Part shown: positions 1 through 9,374 of the stretch, one piece after another
Position numbering within the stretch: position 1 is the first letter of the stretch
Layout: the number at the start of each line of letters is the position of its first letter
DNA from: Myxococcales bacterium
GTDB taxonomy: Bacteria > Myxococcota > UBA4151
NCBI GenBank assembly: GCA_002722845.1
Contig: PBND01000074.1
Coordinates: 1 to 45,544, forward strand
Reading direction: 5' to 3'
DNA: 45,544 bases
Position numbers and translations under genes: made by a program
Notes under the pieces: generated by a model
The model's input: the letters and a program-made list of their open reading frames with translations, nothing else
What the model was told of the DNA's origin: nothing
The model's database searches: none

Positions 1-2313
1 CTCCGCCCCCATGCCTTCAAGCAAGACCCGCATGGAGCCCTCCTCGCCCAAATGTAGGCTGTCATGGGCCTCGGTATCTCCCGAGTCGTCATAGGCGTCG
101 AACATCACGGCAGCCACCGCATACTCGCTGATAGCCCCTTCGAGGACGTCCCCCTCGGTGCCAAAGAAGTTCTCGCGCCCCGTGAGGAGTTCGAGGACCC
201 GCACCATGGTGCTGTCGTCCTTATTGTCCCGATACCGACCCACGCCCGAAACCATGGCGGCGAAAAAGGTCGCAACCCCTTCACCATAGGCCAAACGGGG
301 ATCCGTCGGGTCCCCATTGTGCCGCCCACCAGGCGAATCATCGTGAGACCACTGATGCACGAAATAATGACCGAACTCGTGCAGGATCACATCGTCGTCG
401 AACTCGTCGGGGTCGCCCACGCCCCCCCCGAGCATCATGTAGCTCCCGCTATAACAACTGCCACAGTCGAAGGGGCTCAGGGGCGCCCAGGCGATGTGTA
501 ACGACGATGCGTTGTCTTGGGTAAAGCGCCGGACAAAACGTTCCGCTCGGCTGGTCACCTCGAGGATGTGGAAGGCCGCACCCGCCGGACTGTCGGCGGT
601 GGCAAGGAGGTCCTTTTGCCGTTCCTGCTGGTTGGGGTTGAGGGTGATCGCCTCGCTCTCCAGGGCGTAGCGGGCAGCGTAGTTGCTGCGGTCGTGAACA
701 GAGATCCTTCCAGGCAGCACGGCCTCAGCCCGGATGCGGTAGGTCTCATCGGCAGCCTGCTCCACGACCACCGAATAGCGCCCCTCGCCGTCGGTCACGG
801 TCTCGGCGATCACCTCGTCATCCTGATTCAGCACCTGCAAGGGCAGGTTGGGCAACGGCAGCGGCGCCAACTCGCCGGTGAAACCGCTGGGACCGAGCAC
901 CTGATCTTCGACCGAAACCGTGCCGCTCAATGTGGTGACGACACAGCGTAGGCTTTGCTCTGGGTTGGGCGTACGGGGGCAGCGGTCGACCCCGTCCGCA
1001 TAGCCATCTCGATCCCGATCGATCGCTTCGTTACAGGCGTCACCCCGGCCATCTTCGTCGCTGTCCAATTGCTCCGGGTCCGGGTGGTTGGGGCAAAGAT
1101 CATCATCGTTGGCGATCCCATCGCCATCCCGATCGTCATCGCAGGCGTCGCCTTCGCCATCCTCGTCGATGTCCGGCTGGGGCCCCTTCACAAAGCGAAC
1201 GGCTGATTCGACGGCGCGAAAGCGCCGAAAGTTGCCTCCGGGAGTGACCCGGGCTGCCCGGCCATTCTGCCCCTGAATGCCCTGTGTGGCCCCCTGTGTG
1301 GGCCGTTTAGGCACACAGTTAAGGCAGTGAATCTCGACGCTTTGGTCCCGCTCACTCAAGATGATCTGTAGCGAGACCGGTCCCCCGTCCTCACTGCCGC
1401 GGAAGTGAGGCACCTCCTCCCAGGCAACGTGGAACTCGCGAGCGGGAATTTCCCCCCGAATATCCCAGGCGATGCGGCCTGACTCCCGGGGGTCGAGATC
1501 GAGCCAGTAGCCGTAGACCGCCGGTGACGGGCTGTCGTTGTGGGGCAAGCGCTTGGGACGGGCATGTCCGGACTCGCCTTCTTCACCAAGAACGATAAAG
1601 CCGTTGGCGCTGACCCGAACGGCGTCGATGGCCTCGCCGAAGAAAACGAAATCAAAAGGCAGGGGAATCGGCGGGGACAAACCGTCGTCGCCCAAGTCAT
1701 CCAGCTGGGCATCGGGACTCGGCCGGGGGTTGAAGGGAATGATCTCGGCCCGCATGTCGCTGCGCCGATCCCGGGGGCATAGATCGCAAGCATCGCCGAT
1801 GCCATCCCGATCAAAGTCCTCCTGCTCTAAGTTCCAAACGTCGGGACAGTTATCGAAAAGGTCATCTCGGGTGTCGCCGTCGTTGTCCCCATCACAGGCA
1901 TCACCGATGCCATCCCCGTCTTCGTCCCCTTGTTCTGGGTTCGGCAGATCAGGGCAAAGGTCCGTGCTATCGCAGACCCCATCGCCATCGGTGTCGCCAA
2001 GAACATCAGCCGGGCAGGGGTCACAAGGATCCCCGACCCCATCCTCGTCATAGTCGGCCTGGGAGGGGTTTTCCTGCTCAGGGCAGTTGTCCACGGTGAT
2101 GCAGATGCCATCGCCATCATCGTCACCGCCCACCTGATCCGGACAAGGATCACAGGCGTCGCCGAGACCATCCCCATCTCGATCGCCCAGCTGGAGGGCC
2201 GGCAAATCCGCGCAGAGATCGACGGGTTCATCCCCTGACGACCCCCCATCGTTGGGGGTCCCATCGCTACAGGCCAAAAGACAAAGACTCAGGCTAAGCG
2301 CAAGACGTCGCAC
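1..2313 (-). CDS. TSP3-repeat lipoprotein with HEFGH metalloprotease motif (3' end outside window)
   Basis: An open frame of 771 codons runs from a GTG at 2313 to the window edge without a stop. GGAGG lies about 7 nt upstream of the GTG. Residues 1-15 form a lipoprotein signal ending LCLLAC. Residues ~25-188 are calcium-binding thrombospondin type 3 repeats (DxDGDGIxDACD style). Residues ~190-365 look like the extracellular beta-sandwich often found with such repeats (SANGFI, TQGIQGQNG). More TSP3 repeats follow at ~371-451, then a carboxypeptidase-regulatory-like beta domain. HEFGH at residues 645-649 (367-381) is a classical zinc-protease HExxH helix, and downstream text (residues after HQWSH) is consistent with a secreted peptidase domain that continues out of the window. 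Substrate is unknown. The protease call is family inference: the third zinc ligand cannot be confirmed here. Confidence 0.85.
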   Translation of the reverse strand, partial: MRRLALSLSLCLLACSDGTPNDGGSSGDEPVDLCADLPALQLGDRDGDGLGDACDPCPDQVGGDDDGDGICITVDNCPEQENPSQADYDEDGVGDPCDPCPADVLGDTDGDGVCDSTDLCPDLPNPEQGDEDGDGIGDACDGDNDGDTRDDLFDNCPDVWNLEQEDFDRDGIGDACDLCPRDRRSDMRAEIIPFNPRPSPDAQLDDLGDDGLSPPIPLPFDFVFFGEAIDAVRVSANGFIVLGEEGESGHARPKRLPHNDSPSPAVYGYWLDLDPRESGRIAWDIRGEIPAREFHVAWEEVPHFRGSEDGGPVSLQIILSERDQSVEIHCLNCVPKRPTQGATQGIQGQNGRAARVTPGGNFRRFRAVESAVRFVKGPQPDIDEDGEGDACDDDRDGDGIANDDDLCPNHPDPEQLDSDEDGRGDACNEAIDRDRDGYADGVDRCPRTPNPEQSLRCVVTTLSGTVSVEDQVLGPSGFTGELAPLPLPNLPLQVLNQDDEVIAETVTDGEGRYSVVVEQAADETYRIRAEAVLPGRISVHDRSNYAARYALESEAITLNPNQQERQKDLLATADSPAGAAFHILEVTSRAERFVRRFTQDNASSLHIAWAPLSPFDCGSCYSGSYMMLGGGVGDPDEFDDDVILHEFGHYFVHQWSHDDSPGGRHNGDPTDPRLAYGEGVATFFAAMVSGVGRYRDNKDDSTMVRVLELLTGRENFFGTEGDVLEGAISEYAVAAVMFDAYDDSGDTEAHDSLHLGEEGSMRVLLEGMGAE

Positions 2314-2330
2314 AGGCTTCCTCCGCAGCC

Positions 2331-2338
2331 TCTATAGC
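2331..2338. promoter_or_regulatory. Symmetric -10-like element between divergent genes
   Basis: The octamer TCTATAGC lies in the 91-bp spacer between the divergent starts at 2313 (minus) and 2405 (plus). It reads TATAGA on the minus strand, 17 nt before the GTG start, and TATAGC on the plus strand. The identical octamer recurs in another divergent spacer at 29110-29117. I see no good -35 partner on either side, so this rests on the shared core and position only. Confidence 0.3.
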
Positions 2339-2404
2339 CCGACTGGCCCCCAACGGCGAGGGACCGGCTTGCACAGCCCCCTCAGCATCGACCAGAATGC
2401 CCCT

Positions 2405-3556
2405 ATGCGGTGGCTTATTTTTGCATTTCTGATCGGCTGCCAGCCCCTGATCTATCCGGATCAATGCCAAGAAGGCGAAGCGCCGGACAGCAGCTGCTTT
2501 GCCCAAAAGCGCCCCCTCGACTCCGCTGAGGTCGAGCTCGCCAGCCGCCTGGCGAACCGCTGGATGCAAACCCACGCTCCGGGGGATTTGCCTTGGAACT
2601 GGGAAGAGGGTGTCGCCCTGTTTGCCCTCACCGAGCTCCACCGAGTCACCGGCGACGAAGCTCTGCTGGACTACATCGAGGCCTACCTCGAACACCACCA
2701 CAACGAGGGCTACAAGGTGGAAACCAGCGATCAATGTCCCGCCGCCGCAAGCGCAGTCAGCCTGCTCGCCCACCGACCGAGCCCAACGGCACAAACGGTG
2801 ATCGATCGAGTCGAGGACTATTTGGCCAACGACGCCCGCCGAACCGAAGACGGTGGCATTAACCATATGGGCGTGCTCGCCATCATGGACCCCACCCTTT
2901 GGGTCGACAGCCTCTTTATGTTCGGGGAGGTCTGGTTGCGCCGGGCGGATCTGGAACAAAACGACGCCGCCCTCGCCCGTTTCGATGCCCAGTTCGGAAT
3001 CTTTAGCGACCGCCTCCAAGAAGACGATGGGCTCTACACCCATGCCGCGGATTGGATCATCGAGCAGACACCGGGGGTGTTTTGGGCCCGGGGCAACGCC
3101 TGGGTCACCGCCGCGGGTTACGACGCCCTGCGCATCCACCGACTGCGGGGCGTAGGCGCCCCCATCCACGCGGCGGCCCTTGAGCGCCAAGCCCGGCGCA
3201 TCCTGGAATTGCAGGATGCCGAGTCCGGGCTGTGGTGGACGCTCATGACCGAGCCTGGCGAAGCCTATGAGGAGGTCAGCGGCAGTGCGCTCTTCCTCTT
3301 CGGTCTCGCAAGAGCCTGGCGCTACGGCTTTCTCGGTGACGAGATCCTGCCCGCACTGCACCGAGGCAAACGAGGCATACTGGCAGCCATCGACGAGCGG
3401 GACGACGGTCCGGCGATCACGGGAATCTCCGGGCCCACCACCGCTGCCACCCGTGAAGATTACCTACGCGTCCCCCTCGAAGAAGACCTGCCCTATGGCG
3501 TGGGGGCGATGATCCTCGCGCTCATCGAGTTGGCCGGTCTCCCGGAGCCCCTCTAA
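2405..3556 (+). CDS. GH105/GH88-like unsaturated uronyl hydrolase, lipoprotein
   Basis: Predicted to release the unsaturated uronic acid left at the non-reducing end of oligosaccharides by a polysaccharide lyase. The ATG at 2405 is preferred over upstream in-frame starts because it begins a lipoprotein signal with lipobox LIGC, giving 383 aa, a normal length for this (alpha/alpha)6-barrel family. WVDSLFM with D168 matches the family's catalytic Asp motif, WARGNAW at 227-233 matches the RGNxW motif, and the C-terminal SGSALFLFGLARA matches the conserved SxSA helix. It is followed with a TAATG overlap by a heparinase II/III-like lyase, the expected partner enzyme. Anchoring to a membrane, rather than cytoplasmic location as in Bacillus YteR, is notable. 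Exact substrate cannot be read from sequence. Confidence 0.82.
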   Translation: MRWLIFAFLIGCQPLIYPDQCQEGEAPDSSCFAQKRPLDSAEVELASRLANRWMQTHAPGDLPWNWEEGVALFALTELHRVTGDEALLDYIEAYLEHHHNEGYKVETSDQCPAAASAVSLLAHRPSPTAQTVIDRVEDYLANDARRTEDGGINHMGVLAIMDPTLWVDSLFMFGEVWLRRADLEQNDAALARFDAQFGIFSDRLQEDDGLYTHAADWIIEQTPGVFWARGNAWVTAAGYDALRIHRLRGVGAPIHAAALERQARRILELQDAESGLWWTLMTEPGEAYEEVSGSALFLFGLARAWRYGFLGDEILPALHRGKRGILAAIDERDDGPAITGISGPTTAATREDYLRVPLEEDLPYGVGAMILALIELAGLPEPL

Positions 3557-5742
3557 TGCGTCATGCCCTGTTGTTTTTGCTAATCCTGCCAGGCTGTGCC
3601 TGCGACGAAGAGGCGCCGGAACCCAGTCCGGAGGGATTGAGCTACCCCCGGCTGTTGGTCCGAGCCGACATGAAAACCACGCTGCTCGCTCGCCAACACC
3701 TGCCGGTCTTCGCGGACCTTTACAGCCAGATCGAAGCCAAAGCCGACGGCGAGTATCGCATCCCTGACGGCGAAGGCTGGGATTACCACGCCTACAACCA
3801 CAACGCCTGCATCGCCCAGGCGAGCGCCTTTCTTGCCTGGCTCCATGAAGACAAGGCTCGAGCCGATAAGGCCCGAGAACACTTCAAGATGCTTGAGACA
3901 GACATGGAAACCCACGGCGACTGGGATCTCAACATCCGCATGCCTGCGAACATGGTCTGTGGGGTGCAGGCCTGGGATCTGTTGATGGGCACGGATTTCT
4001 TTCCCGAAGCAGAAGCGACCGAAGCGCAGGAGAAGCTCGGGGTCATCGCCGACAAGTTCTTTGCGCAGTACGTAGAGACCGAACTCTATCGCTGGAGCGC
4101 CTTGGTGGTGACGCAAAACAATCACCCCATCCGCACTGCTGCTTGTTTGATCCTGCCAGGGCTCGCCTTCCCCGATCACCCTGAGGCAAAAAAGTGGCTG
4201 GATTGGGGGCTGGCTGAATACGACTATTTGTTCGCCCCTGAGGGGCAGTACATTCAGGCGGAGGGCGGCGTCAGCGAGGGCTCCTTCTATTTTCACTTCG
4301 GGCTCGCTGCCGCCATGGGCGCGCTGATCGCCGCCGACAACGCGGGGGCATCGGAAGGAACCTATCACCGCAACTGCATCAGCCGGAATCCGGCCGAACC
4401 TTGGAACGGAGGGCCCTGCGACGAAGGGGCGCCTTTCAAGTTCCGCAATGCCCTCTACAGCGAGCACTTCGGCCGAGCTCTGGACTGGAGCTTGGCCCTG
4501 CGTATGGGCGACGGACGCCGCCCCAGTATCGCCGATGGTGGGCTCAATAATCCCAACGGTGCGGCCTTGATCGCCCACTGGCAGCCGGACAAAATGCACC
4601 AGATCTGGGATTGGCAGAATCAAACCAGTGGGCGGGTCCGAGGGACCGGCTGGGGTCTCGACCTACTGATCCAACACTACGCCTCCCTCCCCGAGCCGGT
4701 CGGCGGCGAAGCGCCCGCTTGGAAACACCGCGTCATGCCCGAATCCGGCTACGCCATCTTCCGCAGTGGCTGGGAAGAAGATCAGCGCTTTTCCGTGCTG
4801 CTGGCCGAACAAGGGGCCGCTCGCCTCACCCTCCATGACCACGTGGATGGCACCCACTTTTTACTGGCTGCCTACGGCGAATATCTGGCCATCGATACGG
4901 GCTACTACAAACCCAACACCCTGGACAACGCCATCACCGCCGAAGCCCAGGCCCACAACGTGATTCTGATCGAAGGTCGAGGCGACGCCACCAAAGGCTT
5001 GCTCAATGACTGGACCGGTAGTGATGCCTATCTGGAGCACAGCGCGGAAAACGAACACCTGGTCTACGCCGAAGCCCGCACCAGCTACCGACAGAGCGAG
5101 ATCACCCGAGGCATGGCGATGCTGAGAGATCGCTACTGGGTCATCGCCGACCGCATCACCACCGAGGCCACCGAGCCCCGGGAGCACCGATGGCGCTTCC
5201 ATGCCGGCGCCGGCCACGACCTGGGCGGCGAGTTCCACCTCAACGGCGACCGGCTCGAGGTGGTGCAAGGGCAAGCCCGATTGGATGTCGCCCTCGCGAG
5301 CACCGCTGGAACTCCGACCTTTGAGGCGCCGCCCTTTACGGAAAACGAAGCCCCTTATGTGCATTCCATTGGCGGTGGTGAGGCCCATCATGGCGTCGCT
5401 GACGGTGTCGTGACGGCCCAGGCCCCCTTCTATCTCGCCGTGATGGTGCCCAGCCCCAGCGAAGGTGAAATGGATTTTTCCATCCAGTCCTTACCAGCGC
5501 CCGCTGACAGCGTCGCCTATCGTATCGAGGGGCCGGACGGCGCCGATGTGGTGTGGCTTCGAGGTCCCGAGGCAGCCGAGACGATGGAATGGGAGGACCA
5601 CAGCCTCGAGAGCGATGGCACCCTCACCATCCTCGCCTTGGATGGGTCCTTTGGGCTCATGGCTCGAGGGACCGAAGTACGCCTTGATGGAGCGCTACCG
5701 TTATCGGGAGCCGGTGAAGCCGGGGTCATCACCTCGCCATAA
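3556..5742 (+). CDS. Heparinase II/III-like polysaccharide lyase, lipoprotein
   Basis: A 728-aa lipoprotein (signal ending LILPGC) whose ATG overlaps the previous stop by one base. Residues ~60-390 have the character of an alpha/alpha toroid of alginate/heparin lyases, with QNNHPIRTA near 190 and a YIQAEGGVSEGS segment near 235 that resembles the substrate-cleft signature. Residues ~420-640 match the heparinase II/III beta-sandwich, with HDHVDGTHFLLAAYG followed by AIDTGYY, the usual His/Asp-rich strand motif. Such enzymes cleave uronic-acid-containing polysaccharides by beta-elimination. Together with the upstream hydrolase this forms a lyase-plus-hydrolase pair acting on one polymer outside the inner membrane. 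No SusC/SusD or sugar transporter is adjacent. Substrate is unresolved among alginate, heparinoid or other polyuronates. Confidence 0.75.
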   Translation: MRHALLFLLILPGCACDEEAPEPSPEGLSYPRLLVRADMKTTLLARQHLPVFADLYSQIEAKADGEYRIPDGEGWDYHAYNHNACIAQASAFLAWLHEDKARADKAREHFKMLETDMETHGDWDLNIRMPANMVCGVQAWDLLMGTDFFPEAEATEAQEKLGVIADKFFAQYVETELYRWSALVVTQNNHPIRTAACLILPGLAFPDHPEAKKWLDWGLAEYDYLFAPEGQYIQAEGGVSEGSFYFHFGLAAAMGALIAADNAGASEGTYHRNCISRNPAEPWNGGPCDEGAPFKFRNALYSEHFGRALDWSLALRMGDGRRPSIADGGLNNPNGAALIAHWQPDKMHQIWDWQNQTSGRVRGTGWGLDLLIQHYASLPEPVGGEAPAWKHRVMPESGYAIFRSGWEEDQRFSVLLAEQGAARLTLHDHVDGTHFLLAAYGEYLAIDTGYYKPNTLDNAITAEAQAHNVILIEGRGDATKGLLNDWTGSDAYLEHSAENEHLVYAEARTSYRQSEITRGMAMLRDRYWVIADRITTEATEPREHRWRFHAGAGHDLGGEFHLNGDRLEVVQGQARLDVALASTAGTPTFEAPPFTENEAPYVHSIGGGEAHHGVADGVVTAQAPFYLAVMVPSPSEGEMDFSIQSLPAPADSVAYRIEGPDGADVVWLRGPEAAETMEWEDHSLESDGTLTILALDGSFGLMARGTEVRLDGALPLSGAGEAGVITSP

Positions 5743-5767
5743 CCGTTCGGGCGAGCAGCAGCGAGAC

Positions 5768-7480
5768 CTAGTCCGAGGTCCGCCGCACGTAGATCCGGAG
5801 CCAGCCAAAGTTACGGGTCACAAGGTGTCCATTCAAACCACTCAGCATCGTCGCTCGTTCTGGGTTGGCTTCGGTTCCTTCGAGGAGAAAGCCGTTGCCG
5901 CTCGAATAGTTGGCACAGTTATTCTCAACCACCGGTCCGGATTTTGCGATCGACCACGTCCAGCGATTGTGGTCACGCCCCAACGGGATGTTGCAGGTCT
6001 GCCAAGCTTCGAAGGTTCGGTACTCAAACCCGCTATCGAAGTTGCCCCCCCCACGGCTGGGGTCCCAAGCACCTTTGTTGACCCCACGATAAATTGGACC
6101 GGCCCGATCGCCGTAGACCTCAAACAAAATCTCGAGATCCTCGCCGTCGACGGTCTGCGAAAGTGAATCCAACCGAAGACCAAACGCGACCTCTTCATTC
6201 CAGGCATCGCTGCGGCGCAAATCCGTGTTCCAGGCATTCCATGTATCCGTACCATGATAGATGTTAATCACTCGAGTCCAACCGCCGGAATCGACGGTCA
6301 TTCGGCAGAAAGCTCGATAAGCGTTGTCTCTCTCCCCTTCATCTGGATCGATCCAATAGACGCCATCACCCGTTGCCGGCAGCGCTTCTTTGAGCGTTTG
6401 GCAATCCCTTGATGCGCCCTCTCGCGAGGCGCCAGGAACCCATCGACAGCGTTGATCACATAGCCCCTCAGCCTCATCGAGGTCGCAGTCTTCTACGCCC
6501 TGCCAAATCACACCATCTCCACAACTGGCCTCCTCGCAAGTATTCAGGCAGTCATCTCCGTCCTCGCGATTACCGTCGTCGCAGTCTTCCCCTTCATCAA
6601 CAATGCCGTCGCCGCAGGCTGGGGCTTCGCAGTTGTTGCGACAATCATCATCATCGGCCCGATTGCCGTCATCGCAACCTTCGCCTTCATCAACAATGCC
6701 GTCGCCGCAGGCTGGCGCTTCGCAATCATTCCGACAATCATCATCATCAGTCTGATTGCCGTCATCGCAGACCTCGACCCCCAGGTAAACGACACCATCG
6801 CCGCACAGGGCATCTTCACAAGTATTTAGACAGGCGTCCTGGTCGTTGTCGTTACCGTCATCGCAGACCTCTTCACCCAGGTGAACGACCCCGTCGCCGC
6901 ATACGGCCTCTACACAGGTATTTAGACAGGCATCCTCATCGTTCTCGTTCCCATCATCGCAGGCCTCACCGGACTGGACGACGCCGTCGCCACAACGCTC
7001 CTCGAGACAGGACTCGGAGCAGCCATCATCGCTTACCGTGTTCCCATCATCACACGCTTCGCTCCCGTCCGGAGCGACAATGCGATCACCGCACCTGTGT
7101 TCCTCACAGATGTTGCGGCAAGCATCTTCTCGATCGTTCTGATTCCCATCGTCGCAGGCTTCATAACCGGGTTCTCCGGGACTTAGATCCGTCCGCAGAA
7201 AGCCATCACCACATCGAGCCTCTAGACACTGGTTTGTGCATGCGTCGGTGTCATCGTCGTTGCCATCATCGCAGTCCTCACCGGAACTCACGACGCCATC
7301 ACCACAACGGGCCTCAGTCGGCTGCCACCCCTCATGGGGCTTGGCGCAATAGCCCACCGTACAGACCGTGCCTCGAGGACAGGCCTCATCACTGACACAG
7401 ACCCCTGCGTCAGCCACGCTGTAGTCGGCCGAGAAGCAGCCCGAAACCAACCCGATGAACACCAAGGAGCATCTCACCAC
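5768..7480 (-). CDS. DUF4215-repeat lipoprotein with fibrinogen-like C-terminal domain
   Basis: A 570-aa surface lipoprotein (signal ending GLVSGC). It starts at GTG 7480, or the adjacent GTG 7477, overlapping the preceding gene's stop by a few bases, with GGGAGG just upstream. Residues ~55-345 are eight Cys/Asp-rich DUF4215 repeats (CGDG..E.CDDGN..D.C...C) plus a ninth degenerate copy ending CDLDE. The C-terminal ~200 residues ([26 protein letters not shown]) look like a fibrinogen C-terminal-type globular domain, a carbohydrate- or protein-recognition fold when found in bacteria. Likely an exported binding or adhesion protein. It is the last gene of the minus-strand run from 15664. No enzyme motif is visible. 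Confidence 0.8.
   Translation of the reverse strand: MVRCSLVFIGLVSGCFSADYSVADAGVCVSDEACPRGTVCTVGYCAKPHEGWQPTEARCGDGVVSSGEDCDDGNDDDTDACTNQCLEARCGDGFLRTDLSPGEPGYEACDDGNQNDREDACRNICEEHRCGDRIVAPDGSEACDDGNTVSDDGCSESCLEERCGDGVVQSGEACDDGNENDEDACLNTCVEAVCGDGVVHLGEEVCDDGNDNDQDACLNTCEDALCGDGVVYLGVEVCDDGNQTDDDDCRNDCEAPACGDGIVDEGEGCDDGNRADDDDCRNNCEAPACGDGIVDEGEDCDDGNREDGDDCLNTCEEASCGDGVIWQGVEDCDLDEAEGLCDQRCRWVPGASREGASRDCQTLKEALPATGDGVYWIDPDEGERDNAYRAFCRMTVDSGGWTRVINIYHGTDTWNAWNTDLRRSDAWNEEVAFGLRLDSLSQTVDGEDLEILFEVYGDRAGPIYRGVNKGAWDPSRGGGNFDSGFEYRTFEAWQTCNIPLGRDHNRWTWSIAKSGPVVENNCANYSSGNGFLLEGTEANPERATMLSGLNGHLVTRNFGWLRIYVRRTSD
6593..6778 (-). repeat. Near-identical 93-bp tandem coding repeats
   Basis: Two consecutive DUF4215 units are almost identical at DNA level. 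TTCATCAACAATGCCGTCGC occurs at 6593 and again at 6686, a 93-bp period equal to 31 residues, and most of the intervening bases match. This suggests recent unit duplication inside the repeat array of the 5768-7480 gene. Confidence 0.75.
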
Positions 7481-8253
7481 AACAAGATGCCTCCCAACAC
7501 CATGACCGCGGCGCCGAGCCCCAACATCGTGTTCGCCACCGTCTCGGCTTCATCGAGGCGTTCGAAGTCATTGATTCGGCGATCCTCAACGGTGTTGAAC
7601 TGATCTTGTTCTCCGCTGAAGTAGATCCAACCGCCGGCGCTCAGCCCAGCACCCACGATCAATGTGGACAGACCAAGCCATGGGGGACGAGCCTTCGTTT
7701 TTAACTGCTTCTTCGAGCCGTCAGCGACCGGCGCTGGCGCCGGCTGCTCGGGACCCAGCGCCCCCAAAACCACCGCATCCACCGCTGCGTCTAATCCCTC
7801 GAGGAGCTCCCCTTCACTGCCGTAAATGGTGGTGCGGCGATCGGCGACCGTCGCTTCATCCACCCGCAAAATTTTCACATTGAGCAAAAATCGTCCGCCC
7901 ACGACGCCCACGTCGGCGCCGAACAAGAAGGGCACGCCAAGGGCTCCACCCAGTTCAGCCAAGCAGCTGTCATCGTCGCAACCAAGAGCCGCCTTTTGCT
8001 GCTCGAGGGTCAGCATGGCTTTAAAATCCGAGCTCCCCAAAACGTTACTGAAGCGTTTCGAGGCCTTGAGTCGACTCAGCATGGCTTCATTGAGCAAACG
8101 GGCAACACCCTTCTTCACACCGGTGACCGCCACCAAATCGAGGGCGACAATGCCTGGTTTCTCCTCCTCCACCGGCGCTGCATCACCGCTGGCAACGAGC
8201 AGCAAGGGCCCGCTCCCCAAGAGCCACAAAGACAGACTCAGGTTTCCAAGCAA
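7474..8253 (-). CDS. Exported CsgG/FlgO-like protein with two C-terminal membrane segments
   Basis: 259 aa from a TTG start. The SD-like GGGAGG is about 12 nt upstream, so the start is uncertain. An N-terminal hydrophobic segment ([19 protein letters not shown]) looks like a signal peptide. Residues ~30-170 resemble the periplasmic domain found in many myxobacterial proteins (family related to CsgG/TolB N-domains), with [26 protein letters not shown] and [13 protein letters not shown] proline-rich linker and two hydrophobic segments at ~193-215 and ~240-258 follow. The function is not known; a cell-envelope role is likely. Its stop overlaps the start of the DUF4215 lipoprotein gene, implying co-translation. 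It has its own candidate promoter at 8281-8310. Confidence 0.65.
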   Translation of the reverse strand: MLGNLSLSLWLLGSGPLLLVASGDAAPVEEEKPGIVALDLVAVTGVKKGVARLLNEAMLSRLKASKRFSNVLGSSDFKAMLTLEQQKAALGCDDDSCLAELGGALGVPFLFGADVGVVGGRFLLNVKILRVDEATVADRRTTIYGSEGELLEGLDAAVDAVVLGALGPEQPAPAPVADGSKKQLKTKARPPWLGLSTLIVGAGLSAGGWIYFSGEQDQFNTVEDRRINDFERLDEAETVANTMLGLGAAVMVLGGILLW

Positions 8254-8280
8254 AACGCCGTAATGCCTCCCGTTGGGCTC

Positions 8281-8310
8281 TGCCTAGCTTGTCAGCCTCG
8301 GCAGGAGCAA
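8281..8310 (-). promoter_or_regulatory. Candidate promoter for the 8253 gene
   Basis: On the minus strand: TTGCTC (8305-8310), 18-nt spacer, TAGGCA (8281-8286), preceded by AAGC. It sits 27 nt before the TTG start, in the 89-bp gap after aroB. The -10 and following bases CTAGGCAGAGCCC are identical to those ahead of menB. Confidence 0.4.
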
Positions 8311-8342
8311 GCTCGGCCTGACCGCCCCATGAAACCGCTGTC

Positions 8343-9374
8343 TTATGCGATCGTCGGCGGCGTATCCACGAAGGCTTCAGACTCGATATACTCTAAGATC
8401 GCCTCCGCATCGGACCAAAGCTCCACACTGTAACCTGGACGAGGCACGACCATCTTGCCGCCCTTTTTGTCCCGCTGCATGAAGGCCAGCAGCTGATCCC
8501 GGTCAACTTCATTGGGAGGCTTCAAGGGCAATCCGACCCGCTGCAGGGCCTCAAGCCACGGCTGGGCACCATCGCCCAGGCCCATGCGCAGCACGGGCAC
8601 GAGACCGATGGCCACCGCCTCGCCGTGACTTAGCCGGGGCATGAACAGGGCTTCCAGTGCGTGACCGACCGTGTGGCCTAGATTGAGGGCCTGTCGTGGG
8701 CCCTTGTCGAGGGGGTCTCTGCTCACCAAATCCAACTTCACCTGCGCACCGTGAAAGAGCAGGGCTTCCAGCTCCTCGACACTCCCCGCAGCAAGGACCT
8801 TTTCGCCCAAGGCGCCGTGACAAAGCGCTGTCTTCACCAACTCGATCAAGCCCTCCATGCGGCGAGCATGGGGCAAACTGGTCAGCAGGCGCCGATCCAC
8901 GATGACGCCCTCGGGCTGATGAAAACTGCCCACCAGATTTTTGCCCTCGGGAAGATTTACAGCCGTCTTGCCGCCGATGGAGGCATCCACCATCGCCAGG
9001 GTCGTCGTTGGGATGGGCAGCCAAGGAATTCCCCGCAGGGTCACGCTGGCGACAAAACCGACGAGGTCCGTGGTGGCACCACCGCCGATGGCCACGAGCA
9101 GATGGTTTCGATCGATACCGCTCACCACCAAGTCGCGGGCCAGTTGGGTCGCGGCCTCTAAGCTCTTTTGCCGCTCACCACCGGCGAGAATGATGTCCAC
9201 TTCCAAGTCGTGGGCATCCACGACCCGGCGTTCGCCCACCAAAAGAACCCGCCGCCCTTGGGCTAGATCACCCAAACAATCCTGCCAGGGGCCTTCCACC
9301 AAAGGATGCACGGGCTCGGTGGGGGTTAAAAATCCGCCGACCGGGATCAAAATCTCAGTGCGTTCAAGCATCAC
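8343..9374 (-). CDS. aroB: 3-dehydroquinate synthase
   Basis: Catalyses conversion of DAHP to 3-dehydroquinate, the second step of the shikimate pathway, in the cytoplasm with NAD and a divalent metal. The 343-aa protein is close to the usual length. It shows the NAD-binding GGGATTD segment, the DASIGGKTAVNLPEGKN motif, and the metal-ligand regions NLGHTVGHALE and SHGEAVAIG. Two consecutive ATGs exist at 9374 and 9371. The first overlaps the aroC stop as ATGA, so aroC and aroB are very probably co-translated. Confidence 0.95.
   Translation of the reverse strand: MMLERTEILIPVGGFLTPTEPVHPLVEGPWQDCLGDLAQGRRVLLVGERRVVDAHDLEVDIILAGGERQKSLEAATQLARDLVVSGIDRNHLLVAIGGGATTDLVGFVASVTLRGIPWLPIPTTTLAMVDASIGGKTAVNLPEGKNLVGSFHQPEGVIVDRRLLTSLPHARRMEGLIELVKTALCHGALGEKVLAAGSVEELEALLFHGAQVKLDLVSRDPLDKGPRQALNLGHTVGHALEALFMPRLSHGEAVAIGLVPVLRMGLGDGAQPWLEALQRVGLPLKPPNEVDRDQLLAFMQRDKKGGKMVVPRPGYSVELWSDAEAILEYIESEAFVDTPPTIA

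Noticed and set aside
2294-4623. Two long minus-strand frames (355 and 347 aa) opposite the polyuronate operon
   Set aside because: No recognisable motif, while the plus strand has GH105-like and heparinase-like motifs with lipoboxes.
6409-7395. 328-aa plus-strand frame rich in His and Arg across the DUF4215 gene
   Set aside because: It is the complement of Cys/Asp-rich repeats in another frame; the repeats themselves are clearly the coding strand.
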